Part shown: positions 12,741 to 24,250 of the stretch, one piece after another
Position numbering within the stretch: the stretch's first letter is position 1
Layout of the letters: every line of letters starts with the position of its first letter
NCBI RefSeq assembly: GCF_019097595.1
Contig: NC_080732.1
Coordinates: 6,318,354-6,382,353 of the forward strand
Length of the DNA stretch: 64,000 nt
Source: Hemibagrus wyckioides
Lineage: Eukaryota > Chordata > Actinopteri > Siluriformes > Bagridae
Reading direction: 5' to 3'
Notes under the pieces: generated by a model
Database searches by the model: none
Told to the model about the DNA's origin: nothing
Seen by the model: the letters and a program-made list of their open reading frames with translations, nothing else
Translations under genes and position numbers: made by a program

Positions 12741-13590
12741 TTCTAAGATTCGCCATATAAATTGACGCCATTATTTTTTACCAGAAGACTGGCAGTCCAT
12801 CCTGCTGCTGGAATGGAAATGGACTCAGACATTTTCAATCAGTATAAATGAATAAATTATTTTATCGCCGCAAGTCTGATATAAAACGAATCAGTTGGCT
12901 TTTAGTGGGAGACGTGTGTTTTTCCCTCTTTTGGATAAACTCACATAGGGCATCTCAGAGAGCAGAAATGGGTTTAATATCAGCATTTACTTACTTTGAA
13001 GATAACAGAAGAAATATTTGTATGAAAAACCTAACCTTAAGTAAAAAATACTTAATATTAAGAAATACTTATTACAGAAAAACCCCTACAAGTTCTTTAA
13101 GCCCTGAGTGTCTCCTTTCATATGAGCCATTGTTCATTTAATGCTGAACATGTGAACAACAAAACAGACACAAATACCAGTTTATTTGGCCTCTGGTAAA
13201 AAGAGTTAATTATCATTGAAGTAAAAACAGACGGTGTGATGAACCCAAAATGCTGACTAAAGCCTTGTACATAGACCTTTATTCTGCTCTGTGTGATGAA
13301 GTCTGTAAAAATTGTGAGCATTTTCCCTAAAAAGAAAAATTTTAAAACACAATTTAAATCAGACAATAAAGCCTGGTTATCATAATGATTATGTATTTGA
13401 TCGCTGCTAATGAATATATAAATACAGTGTTTATTTTTCATCATTTTTTTTTATATAGTTTTGTTCTTGCAGAATAAATATAAAATTCCCAGTTGCACCA
13501 TGTGAAGTATTTCCCCAGTTTACCACATAAATGTATCATTTATCAGGATATTACAACCTCCACAAAGACGTCTTTCCCTGTTCTAAGGTT
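12741..13590. other. No gene seen; pi15 upstream flank
   Basis: AT-rich, with no repeat I recognise. Upstream control elements for pi15 could lie here but I cannot point to one. Confidence 0.4.
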
Positions 13591-13857
13591 TGGCGTCACT
13601 CTTGGCTCTAAGCACGCAGGCTTTGCACAGTGTTTCGGGGGTCAGCGGATAATTTCCCCGCTTATCTTCTGTTTTCTTTTCTACCCTTGCCAGCTGTGCA
13701 AACCAAAAGCAGATGTTTATGATTAAACCTGCCAGGAAATAAGTGAGAGAAACAAGGCATTACGTCTACGAGTGATGTGTTTCAGGTGATGGGGTGGGAC
13801 TCCAAACACCTTTAGAAGCCCTACAGGCTTCTTCTTTTTTTGCGACAGTCACTGTGC

Positions 13858-13866
13858 TATAAAAAG
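13858..13866 (+). promoter_or_regulatory. pi15: Probable TATA box of pi15
   Basis: 'tataaaaag' followed by a GC-rich step ('gcagcag'). It predicts transcription from about 13888, 410 bases before the start codon. The 270 bases upstream are less AT-rich than their surroundings, as expected of a proximal promoter. The start site itself is inferred. Confidence 0.65.
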
Positions 13867-13887
13867 GCAGCAGCTCTAACTGAAAGC

Positions 13888-13958
13888 AGAGTCATCTTGT
13901 CTTTTACAACAGGAGGAGTTTTACAGGCACGCTGGCTTTTGGACACACTTACACACAT

Positions 13959-13997
<39 letters not shown>

Positions 13998-14063
13998 GAC
14001 ACAGACAGGGATAAGGGACCTGTTCCTCCACACAAAGACACTCTTTCATCATTTTTCATCCAG
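13888..14063 (+). other. pi15: Candidate 5' untranslated exon of pi15
   Basis: Begins about 25-30 bases after the TATA box and ends at a donor-like 'catccag/gtatag'. It contains a CA tract (about 13970-13996). A pyrimidine-rich acceptor 'cttctccagcag' (ending 14250) would join it to 14251, just upstream of the start codon. Human PI15 also has a non-coding first exon. The exon borders here are inferred. Confidence 0.45.
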
Positions 14064-14297
14064 GTATAGTCTTTTAAACTGCAGCTGGAGTGTTTACACA
14101 GTATTTTACAGTGTTTACAGTATAATTTATTGAATAAGTCTTGTCTAATGGATGGATGTGTTCTTGTTTAATTGGAAACTTTGGATTGTGCTGAGAATTT
14201 GTGAAGCCAAGTCAGTTTACTTTTACTTTTTTTTGTCACTTCTCCAGCAGACAGATCTTGAAGAAAGGATTTCCTGAGCCAAACCCTCCAGAAGGTC

Positions 14298-14570
14298 ATG
14301 ATGAATGAGCACAGCTTGGCCATCGATTTGCTCCTCATCTGCATGTCTTGTGGAGCAGCAAGTGTACTTGCAGCATTTAATTCCACCGTCTCTGCTCCAC
14401 CGTCCACCATTTTCTCTGAAAATAGCTCAAAATATCACATGGACAATGTAAACTTTCCAAAAACCAGACGGAAGAGGTACATTTCCCAAGACGACCGGCT
14501 GGCCATTCTTGATTACCACAATAAAGTCAGAGGAAACGTTTTCCCGCCAGCTTCCAACATGGAATACATG
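14298..14570 (+). CDS. pi15: pi15 coding exon 1
   Basis: 91 codons: signal peptide, propeptide, RRKR site and the start of the CAP domain, ending 'ASNMEYM'. Donor is 'atg/gtaaga', phase 0. Confidence 0.95.
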
Positions 14571-17500
14571 GTAAGAAATCTTCAGCCTCTTTTTCTTTCT
14601 GTCAGCGATGTCAAATAATTGATATATTTTGGGGGAAAAAAAGATTGATTTCCGCTTGTGTGGGTGGATCGAATAAAGTTCACCGGGTTCAGATTCTCAG
14701 TGCAGGAGGAAATCAGTCTTTCCAGGAGTATTACATGAATAATATGACTATCATGGAATAGTAAAACAGTGCTGACAGATATAGTAAGATTAATAGCCAA
14801 GATTATGACTGTCTAGCTGTATTTGCTAACTTCTTTTCCTTCCATCTGGGACATTTCGTCATAGCATGCTACTATGTAGTCACTCACTGAGGTAAGTTAA
14901 GAGCACAGAATTCCATCCAATTCATGAAACAGTAAATTAGACTCATAAGGCATGTGTTCAATAAACATTAGCACTTTTTTGTGTGTAAAAAGTCTATAAA
15001 ATACCGTTGTCCCATATTCTTTCCAGGGTACTTTCTGCAATTGTGTTATTTTACCGCTTGATTGGAGACTGTTGTTGTTACTGGCAACATATTTGTTTAG
15101 TCAGCAATAACATGTGGCATCTAAATATTTCAGTTTGGTCACTAAAAACTAGCATGTGGCTAACTGAGGTAACGGTTCCAAATCTCTGAAAAAATGTCCT
15201 GTACAGACACAAGTTTTTTATTATTATTTAGCATCTAATATTTCAAATACTTTCTAAAGTGTTGATAGTAGACACTGTGAAGATGTGATAAGGCCACAAT
15301 TGGTTGACAGGACACTAAAAAGAAACGTCAGCCATGATTCAATAGGAATGGATCATTCCATTAATCGGAAGAAATGGGGGGGAGCTTGCGGTTTTATAAA
15401 CAGATTCTAAAATGTATTAAAGAGTGTATTCGACTATAAAATATCACAACTTTTATATGATTCGAAGTTATTTTAAGTAATTTATTAAGTAATTACTAAA
15501 ACATTAGTCATTTTACGTTATTCATAATAATCTAGGACTTTACCATTTCTCAGTAATTTAAGAGCTGCAAATTTAACTTATTAACATCACTAGAGGGAAA
15601 AAAAAAATCCAAGGTGTTCCCTGACATTAAGTGTAACTAAAATGGATTAAATATATGGTGATAAATGAAAAACGTTGTCAGCATTGCCAAACAGCTGTAG
15701 TATAAGAGCAATAAAACACTTCAGGGTGTGCTGTTTAAAGAAAGTAATATTGTTTTGAATGTTGGTCATGAGAACAAGTATATTACAACATGCAAGTAGG
15801 TGTATTTTGGAATGTGGCCTGGGATCTGCTCTTTGTGTACAATTTTAGCCGATCTGTTGTAACAAATGTCTCCCTGACTGTCCAGCTAATGTGCAGCTGT
15901 TGGGAAGATCCAAATATCCCAGACCACCAAAGTTGTTCGGAGTCGTGCTTAACAAATACTTAACACAGGGACGAAGGACTGATTAAGCTTCCTTGGACAC
16001 CCATTGGTCATCTGGGTAAAATAACAAAAACATGCTTATGTCAAAAGCAATGTCATAATTAACCATGCCATTTTCCATCTTCTGTCCAGGACTAATTTGG
16101 TCATTTTTTTAATGACTTGTCAGATGTTAAGTGATGGCATGGTGATCAGATTTCCTTTTACTGAAGCAGTAGTGTTTCATCGCCATATGTATTTCTCATT
16201 TAGAGTCCCTCAGTGTCAGGAATAAAGGTTCTGTAATTTTCCTTGTTGCTATGGTAGAACAGCATCAAGGTTCCATCTTATAAACCTTTAGTACATATAT
16301 TTATACCTTTAAAAATAATATAAGGCGCATAAGTAGTCCTCAGTGACCACAGAATAACTGCCTACCTTTACTTTAATCTAGAAACAAATTAAAGATACAC
16401 CACATGCATCTTCCCGGGTTAATGATAGCAAATAAAGTTGCAGAACACACCCCCTTGATGGTTCTACTTCAATAACAAGGAATAGTACGGTATGGTACCA
16501 TTATTTATGACAGTTTATACTGTCTATATAAGTTTTTTGGACCGATGAAGTGCTTCTCTACTGCTAAATGCTAGCCTCTGAATCACTGATTTAGCCAATT
16601 TCTTGACTCAACATTGGACTAGAATTCATTTCTGTGCTTATTTTCTATTTGAGGAAATGAAAATGTTAGATCAAATAAAATAATAGTATACTAACTAGCT
16701 TCTTGTTGCTTAACAATGTACTTTTACTTAAAGCCAGTCTTCCAATTTTTTTTGTCAAATTGTTTCATACTGTAAATGCTAATATTGCTAATAAGTAATT
16801 ATTGAATTATTTTCCTGAATTCTTCCTGTACCATTGTTGTTTTGTACTTAATGGTATTGAGTAATCTCTGGAGGCTTTTAGGCAGTGTGTTTGCAGGAAA
16901 CATAATTAGTAATCAATAATGTTGTGAATAATTGATATTTTGTTGTGTTTTCAGGTGTGGGATGAAACCCTCGCTCAGAGAGCAGAAGAGTGGGCTACTA
17001 TGTGTCTTTGGGAGCACGGACCTCGCAATCTTCTCAGGTTTCTCGGGCAAAACCTTTCTGTACGAACTGGAAGGTATGTATTGCACATGTACGTATTTCA
17101 TCACATGACACTTATCTACGATGAGGCTGGATTTGGATATAGATCTCACATATAGTATATTGTATCTCAGTACATAGACGTCTGGCAAGTTAATGGAAAA
17201 TATTGCATTTTGCTGCCATGTTATTGGGTCCCATTAGATTGATTAGATGGATTCACTGGGTGTGGTCTCTTCAGTGTGACTCCGCCCCCATCCTCAGGGC
17301 ACATGGGCTCACTGAATGTTTTAATCAGAAATCAAGTTACAGCAGCGCAGTCACCATTAAATTATAGTTCAGGAAATATTATTTGTTCATCACTTTACTA
17401 CACGTCCAGAGACTTCCAATAGAATCTATGTTATGGCACATTGAAACTGTTATGGAGGCCTTATTATGACATTTTGTGTCATTTCTTTCCCTTAATTTGC

Positions 17501-20500
17501 CACGTATGTACATCTGTTTTTTTATCTACCTGACTAGCTGTCCCATTATATGCAGAAACACTTTGTTTTTGGATTTTCTTTCAGGTACAGATCCATTCTG
17601 CAGCTGGTGAAGCCATGGTACGATGAAGTGAAAGATTATTCTTTCCCCTATCCACGTGACTGCAATCCCAGATGCCCTCTTAAATGCTACGGGCCCATGT
17701 GCACACATTATACACAAGTGAGTTTTTAAAACAGCGTATAATGCGCATGAGCAATTTCATGTATGAACCTGTAAACACAATTTTTCGTTTTAAAAGATAA
17801 CAGTGGTTGCTATGGTTAAATATTAGTGCTGTTCAATTTTATTTGTATAGAGCTTTTAACAATAGACAATGTCACAAGGCTGCTTTATAGAAAAATTCCT
17901 AATAGTTAAATGCGACATTATTTAGTCAGATCCCATTTATCAATGTTTCTGATTGGACTCTGATTGCAGATGGTTTGGGCCACGTCGAATAAAGTCGGAT
18001 GCGCCATCCATACATGTCAAAATATGAATGTGTGGGGCGCAGTGTGGAGGAGAGCAACGTATTTGGTGTGCAACTATTCAGGAAAGTAAGTCTAACACTA
18101 ACACACACACACTTTTACAGAGGTTATATACAGTAAATAAAATGCCCTTTAGATCCAAATACTGTATACTAGCTAGCTTATATCACGATTGAATATTCGG
18201 ATGTGACTGGTCAGGAAGTGTTGATTATTTTTCTAAAACAGCGGCTCTGAGAGTAGTATTAGTGTTACGATAATCCCAGGTTTATAATAAGGCACTTATT
18301 ATACTTATACAATTAGACTTGCAAAGGGAATGACAAATGCTCCACATCATTAACAAATAATAAAAAAAATCTTCAGTGTCAGTGCTTAGTAGGTGTTCCT
18401 TCAAGTTGTCTGCTACACATGGATGTCTTCAGGATGTAAGGCCTTTTGTTTTTTTGATTTCTCAGTAATATGACGAAAATATGTATCATAGAGAGAGAAA
18501 AGTAGAGGCTCATTTATAAGGTCATTTATAGCTACTATAATGTAAGTGATAATAGGAAATAACTTGTTTCGTGTCCATTCCACAAGACTATGTCTAACTA
18601 TAAATGGATAGAAAGTATGATGTCTCATTTTTTAATAAACAATAACCAGAAAAGTTAATGTGATATAAGATGAATGAGAAATGAAAAGGAACATCTGGGT
18701 ATGCTGTTAATGGAAAATAATCAACATCACGCAGTTAGCAGTCTAACACCACTTTGTTGTTGATTAATTTTATTAGGTTTTATTCCTAACATGACCTGAT
18801 AAACTGACAGATAATACGTCTGTTAGATATACAGTCAGTTATTAGTTGCACAATATCGTGTCTGCAATAATTGGCCTTATTATCAACGCCATTCACCATT
18901 TGGTTCACTTTATAAATATACAATTACTGACTCTAGCCCATCTGTTGCTCTGTCTAAAGTGTCAGCCCTCCTCCACTCCAATCTGTCATTGAGAAAAGAC
19001 CACACAGGACCGTCTCTGACCAGATATTCTTTGGGTGATAGCCACAGGTCTGCTATTGGATGGATATTTTTAGCTAATGGACTGTTTCTCAACCCAGCTG
19101 TGACGCTGAGGTGTTTTTTATAAATCTGTCCAGTATCGAATCAATGAACCTGATTAAATAACAAGAGGAGGAAAAAGACAACATTTAACTAATAATTAAA
19201 TGCAGTATTAAACAAAGGAGCAGCAGCTTCTTCGTGTTACTCTACTTTTGTTGATTTTTTGTTCACCAACAACATTGCACCAAACTCCCGTCGTAGTGAC
19301 AGAGTACGAAACGCTCCTGTGCTCAATTAAGGTGTGTAAAAATAAGAATTTTTAGGAAAAAATGTAAATATATTGGTTTGGATTTAAGTAGCTTGAAAAA
19401 GTCAACATTTTTTCATTTTTGTGTAAACTAGAAATCTTGAAAAGACTGATGAGCAGCGACTTTTCAACATGTGAACCAGATTCAGGGTAATTATGACAAA
19501 AGAAGTACAATTGTTCCCAGTGAGCGACTGAGCCTGAGGAAATACACACCAGATGTGTCTCAATATCACAATCTTAACCTCTTGGCTGGTGTCTAAATGT
19601 CCCATTTGAAATGTTTACTGAAAGTGGAATGATACTAAAAATGAGCTTTCCACCATGAAACCTTTCATAAGTGAAAGTGAATGAAAGCAATAAGAATTGA
19701 AAACACGGATGCTGGAAGAAGATAATAGTGAAGTCCACCTGCACAACAGGACATAATGTTTTGTCGTTAACTCATCTAGACTGGTATTTGGGTCAGATGT
19801 GTTACCTCAGTTTTGTTACCTAATTCACCTTTTTTTTTTTTTCCTATTGAGAACTTGTCTGTGAAAGAAGATGGTAATGCAGTACAGGACAATTTTATAA
19901 CAGCAGTGAGTGAGTTCAGGATGTAGTGTACTCTGAAGTTTGATAATTGTCCTCACTGTCCAGATACATCAATGATTCTGTACTGTTGGTGACCAGATGG
20001 CTCTTTGGACTCGGAGACAGTCTAGAAATACACAGTCTACACAATCAAGGACGCAATTCCACACCATAGCTAGTAGCACAGAGGAAGGAGAGGGGTCATT
20101 TAATGCTGGGAAAAAGTCTGAGATGTTTCTAAATCATTTCAATAGTTCTAGTCAGTCAATCAGTTCTAATGGTTGAAATACACAATTTCGGTGCATGTCA
20201 TAAATACGATGAAGAAAAGATCTTCCCTCGTTCCAAATTTAGTCACCCACAAGCTAGTTCTACCATATCACATGACCAGAGATTCACAGAGCAGCTAAAA
20301 AAACACTTCAAGGAAAGTGCACTCTACCCTCTTCTGCATACATCAGCTCACAGACGTCCATGATTGGTTAATATCTTCACCCCTCCCTCTCAGAGAACAC
20401 GGCCAGTTAGTTTACATCTCTTCGAATCCTGGCAACGGATTTCTGTGGTATGGTTGGGATTTGAGCTTACTGGGAATCTTACATTTTGTCTTCTGTTCTT

Positions 20501-20647
20501 GTTGTTTTTAGGGGTAATTGGATTGGTGAGGCTCCCTATAAAGTGGGCGTGCCCTGCTCAATGTGCCCTCCCAGTTACGGCGGCTCGTGCAGTAACAACA
20601 TGTGTGTTCCTGCTCTGAACTCAAACTACCTGCACTGGTTTAAATAA
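14298..20647 (+). CDS. pi15: Peptidase inhibitor 15, secreted CAP protein (5 coding exons)
   Basis: Coding exons: 14298-14570, 16955-17073, 17585-17717, 17970-18085, 20512-20647. Joined length is 777 bp, giving 258 residues, the size I recall for human PI15. All introns are GT-AG, phases 0, 2, 0, 2. Order of parts: signal peptide (about 1-25), propeptide with sequons N28 and N42, RRKR furin-type site at 57-60, then one CAP domain to the C-terminus. CAP marks seen: '[10 protein letters not shown]', 'ASNMEYM', 'LWEHGP', '[13 protein letters not shown]', 'CTHYTQMVWA', '[12 protein letters not shown]', and a cysteine-rich end '[10 protein letters not shown]'. It ends 'NYLHWFK', close to the human end 'NYLYWFK'. 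PI15 is described as a secreted weak trypsin inhibitor; its in vivo role is not settled. I cannot tell whether this is the a or b teleost copy. A second ATG follows at once (14301). Confidence 0.96.
14571..16954 (+). other. pi15: pi15 intron 1, no other feature seen
   Basis: 2.4 kb, AT-rich. I see no repeat family or further exon in it. It ends in the acceptor 'gtgttttcag'. Confidence 0.7.
16955..17073 (+). CDS. pi15: pi15 coding exon 2
   Basis: 119 bp, phase 0 in and 2 out. Encodes '[17 protein letters not shown]' through '[14 protein letters not shown]', the part of the CAP fold that human PI15 shares almost word for word. Acceptor 'ttttcag', donor 'gtatgt'. Confidence 0.95.
17585..17717 (+). 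CDS. pi15: pi15 coding exon 3
   Basis: 133 bp, phase 2 in and 0 out. Encodes '[18 protein letters not shown]', the cysteine pair 'CNPRCPLKC' and 'CTHYTQ'. It carries the Glu and His that line the CAP cavity. Confidence 0.95.
17830..17895. mobile_element. Fragment of common fish repeat in pi15 intron 3
   Basis: 'caattttatttgtatagagc' followed by 'acaatgtcacaaggctgctt' is the head of a repeat very common in teleost genomes. The pair 'atgtcacaaagcagg' plus 'tttacagaaatat' at 61150-61390 is a related piece. Confidence 0.55.
17970..18085 (+). CDS. pi15: pi15 coding exon 4
   Basis: 116 bp, phase 0 in and 2 out. Encodes '[16 protein letters not shown]', '[19 protein letters not shown]'. It completes the CAP1 signature and contains CAP2. 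Confidence 0.95.
18086..20511 (+). other. pi15: pi15 intron 4
   Basis: 2.4 kb with no other exon. Its last 200 bases hold a dispersed repeat (20305-20480), which ends about 30 bases before the acceptor 'gtttttag'. Confidence 0.7.
20305..20480. mobile_element. Dispersed repeat next to pi15 exon 5, copy 1
   Basis: Shares an ordered set of blocks with 42765-42945: 'ggaaagtgc', 'ccctcttc.gcatacat', 'agctcacaga', 'ctggcaacggat', 'tgtggt'. It is non-coding and of unknown class. It fills most of the space just upstream of the last pi15 exon. Confidence 0.6.
20512..20647 (+). CDS. pi15: pi15 coding exon 5 and stop
   Basis: 136 bp, enters in phase 2 and ends with TAA at 20645-20647. Encodes '[15 protein letters not shown]', 'CPPSYGGSC' and the end 'NYLHWFK'. 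A CA tract begins right after the stop (20649-20670). Confidence 0.95.
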
Positions 20648-21911
20648 ACACACACACACACACACACACATTTTTTTTCTCTATTTCCCCTAGTAGGCTT
20701 TGCACAACATTCCTGATTTGTATATATGGATCTATTTAAAATATAACCATTATTTTACTTTTCTTTTTTTGCCTTTCTTTTTTTTTTTTTAAATAATAAA
20801 GCCCTTAAATTATTTTGTTAATACTTATCCATACCAGGTAGTGAGATGGCAACAAAACCCCCACAAAGTATTAGTTAAGTTTGGGTTATATGGGAGAAAT
20901 ATGACAACATGTTTCACAAATATTTGTTATGTATCTTGATATTGTTTTTGCTGAGATTTATTTCATAATTCGTAATATCATAATGTACTGATTTCAATTA
21001 ATCTGAATGTGTTCACTTATTAGCATACCACAATACTCTTACTCAAAATAAATTGACACAATATCTTATCATCATATCACCTACATTTCATTTTTTTTTT
21101 CTTAAATAATGTACAGTAAATTCATATAATAGCCAGTCTGTTTTGTTTTATTTTATACAAACCAGTTGTGTTATCTTGGCTCAGTATAGTAGTCTTCTAT
21201 TTTTTAAACTTAGCACAACAATTTAGCCAAGAAATGAAGAACTCTAGACCCTCTTCATATTATATTTAGAGCTGACTCACAACTTTCTGGTCCAAGGGAA
21301 TGCCAATTCCATTATAGCAATCAACTAAATGACATGTCATTATACAGTATAATACGTAAAAGCAAATTACATTTGAGTTTGGTTTTGCTAAATTATTGTC
21401 AGACCCTCAAAGTTCCAAATATAATCCAAAAATCTCCATTTTAAATCACAGTGCTTCTCCAATTTGCTTAATGAGTGTATTACACACCTATAAGTGCAAT
21501 CTGAAGTCGAAGTGCCTTTTAGTTCAACCTATTTATCGGCCAAAATAAACTGTAAATACATTTTTGTATGATAGTTATTAAATAATTTTTAACATATTTT
21601 TTCGTGGTTTTACCTTTAATTATTTAAGTGTCATTTCTATTGTGTTTTAATTGTCCAGCTATAGCACTCCTCTATGAATAACTGTAAAAAGTGAGTATAA
21701 AAGGTATCAGTTTGTCCTGCAGAAGATTTTGCCTTTAATTTTACACAATTTACGAAACAAACCAAGGCGGAATTTGCAACGAAATTTAACTAATTACAGG
21801 AGTGTTTAAACAGTTTCATGCACACTGACTGCTTTTAAATTGAAGTTGTATTTATCGTTTTCTACTGAACTGCCCTTTCTTTTGTATTTGTATTTTGTAC
21901 TTCTGAATAAA
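20648..21911 (+). promoter_or_regulatory. pi15: pi15 3' UTR with two poly(A) signals
   Basis: AATAAA occurs at 20795-20800 and again at 21906-21911. The second is followed by a TG-rich stretch ('ttgttccttgtgtcag', about 21953), as expected of a real cleavage site. Both are predictions; short and long 3' UTR forms are possible. Confidence 0.55.
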
Positions 21912-21929
21912 GCCAGACTTTTTCTTTTG

Positions 21930-22620
21930 CTTAAACATATGACCTTGTTCCTTGTGTCAGTAAAGAACACCACCACACACCGCCTTTGTTTATTACAGTT
22001 TAAATCCTGCTTCACAGCGTTCACAGCGGGGGACAAATGTGAAAGTAATTATTTAACAGAGTACCTGCTTGAGTACCCGCTTGTACGTCTCAAAGACTAC
22101 GTCTTCTAGACTTACTTCCCATTCAGTATTGTCATGTCTTTATCAAAACCAGGACTACGGCTGAGTTTTATTAAGTAACCACCGCTTATTCAGCCATTTC
22201 TTTTCAAACAAAGCTTGTGTTCAGGATGCCGTGGAGGATTTCTGCAGCTTCTGCTCTGTTTTCTACTTTTGTTCTATGGATTTATCAATATTAATGACTA
22301 CTGAACACCTCCGGCGAGAGGAAATACTTTATTTATAATGATTTGAAAATCAGAGTGGAAATATGAAGCCAAAATGTTGGTATAGACAACAATTCTTTGA
22401 AGACTTTCAGCTACATCTGAACAACAGCCAAACACAAACAGACCATCATACAAGCTGGAACTGGCAATTAGCATGTAAATGTAAAAGGAAATCTGTCCAT
22501 CGCGGGAAAAACGGGAAATGGGCCCAGGGAGATGGTTGGTGACTACTTATTGTATATGACGTCCTTCACAAAACCTGATTGTAACTTTCCTCTAATTCAG
22601 GAAAACCTGAGGTAAAGACT
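21930..22620. other. No gene seen
   Basis: Start of the intergenic space downstream of pi15. Nothing recognisable. Confidence 0.4.
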
Positions 22621-22629
22621 GCAAGCCCT

Positions 22630-23880
22630 TTTGTTTTGGTCTTTTTTTTTGAAGGATGGTTGAAGGCCAGGAAAGTAATATTCATTAAAACCCTTCTCCC
22701 AGTTTGGTCGTAGCCTATTTCTATTTGCTCAGCGTACTAATACCTCTCATGTCGTCGACTCGTGACCATGATCCCATGTTAGAAGTCTATAAAAGGACCC
22801 TAAGTGACTCAGTAATACAACTATGGTTGCATATGCATTCTTATTTTGTACGTCCTTCTGTTCAGGACTGCAAGGGTACATGTAAGGCCATATATTCAAT
22901 TCAAGGCTACAAGGGTGGAAGGCTCCAGACAAGTGCAGACAGCGCTCATTAATAGTGCATAGATTGAGCTTGTTCACTCACATGAGAGTGTCTGAGTATG
23001 CAGGGGTCGCTCCAAGGGGCCAGACCCATAATTTCAAGGTGTGTGGTCTGCTTTTTCACAGTAGCTGGTTTATCCTGGACTGCCACTCCTGTCTGACCAG
23101 TACCAGCCTGCCAGAAAAAGTAACAACAGGCTGAATGTATGGTCTGTTTGGCCAGAATGGAGCTATTTTGGAGCTTCAACTTCAAGGTGGGTCTCAGTTT
23201 TTATCCTACTGTACCCCAGTTCTGTAAGTTCCCAGAAGGTTATCTCCTTGTATTTGATCCAGTACACTCCCAGGTGAAACACACTTTAGGGCTAGGGTCT
23301 TGAGACTGGTGAGGGCCTGTCCTAGATCTTCCCACACCTCTTTCAACATCTGGAGATGTTTAAACCCACTGATAATGTGTAAGTTTTATAGTCAATCAGT
23401 GTGTGCCAGGTAAAATCTTCTCACCATTTGGGTATCTTGATTTACTGTCCATTTTGGCAGATTAGGAAGCACACCCTCCCATATCACCATACTTTATGAC
23501 TCCCCCTAGAGTCTTTGTGATTTTTTTGGTGCAATGGATGGTCTTGTGACTGGTTGGAGAGCTGTTGGATTTGGCTTTGGGGTCAGTCTTTGGTATGCAA
23601 CTATGCTTGGATTGGCACTCACCCTTCTCTTCCATTTCTGGCCTTCCTCAATCATATATAATCCGGTTATTATCTACAAAAACCCACCTATTTGGCTTTT
23701 TGCATCCCCACACCTCAGCGGTAAGGAAAAGAATCATGTAAATCTTATGGGTGAACAGAAAGACCTCTTCTCCTTCAATATACAATGGGTCGTAATTGCT
23801 GACACTATTTGGCCAATAACACCTGACCATAACACTCATGTCTGCATTTTGAACACCACATTCAGGATTTAGTTTCCTCT
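22630..23880 (-). pseudogene. Decayed coding-like repeat, unidentified
   Basis: GC content is higher than around it, and the - strand has stretches that read like a broken protein. In rc(23221-23460) about 60 codons stay open ('FKHLQMLKEVWEDLGQA', 'CVSPGSVLDQIQGDN') next to 'KWTVNQDTQMVRRFYLAHTD', with two stops between them. Another - strand piece, 22949-23185, is open in a different frame. I do not recognise the family; a dead retroelement or transposase is my best guess, and chance is not excluded. Confidence 0.3.
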
Positions 23881-23904
23881 TTTACTGTTATTAAAAAAGG
23901 CTTT

Positions 23905-24250
23905 ACACTATTTCATTCTGGAGCATGGTTGTGGGGATTTACTCATTTAGCCACAAGAGCAATGCTGAGGTCAGGCAGTGATGTTGGTCAGGAAAGCTTG
24001 GGGTGTAGACAGCATTCCAATTCATCCCAAAGTTGGTCGGTGGGGTTGAGGTCAGGGCTCTGTGCAGTTCATTCTTGGCAAACCATGTCTTTATGCATCT
24101 CAGTTTGTGCAAAGGGCATTGCCATGCTGGAATATGAATGGAAATGAAGGGAAATTGTAATGCTGCAACATACAAAGACATTTTAGACAACTGTGTACTT
24201 CCAACCTTGTGGCAACATTTTAGGGAAGGCCTATATATTGGTGTGAGGGT
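23905..24250. mobile_element. Tc1/mariner-family relic
   Basis: The first part (to about 24130) matches the antisense core of the same family as 61575-62312: 'aattcatcccaaag', 'ggggttgaggtcagggctct', 'ccatgtctttatgca'. The second part reads forward as a broken transposase: 'AATYKDILDN', 'LPTLWQHF', 'REGLYIGV' after correcting frames by eye. So two opposite-facing pieces abut, as in the foldback element. Confidence 0.65.

Noticed and set aside
13840..14133. Short coding frame with His-Thr repeats upstream of pi15
   Set aside because: It starts upstream of the TATA box and runs through a CA tract; the region is better explained as promoter and 5' UTR.
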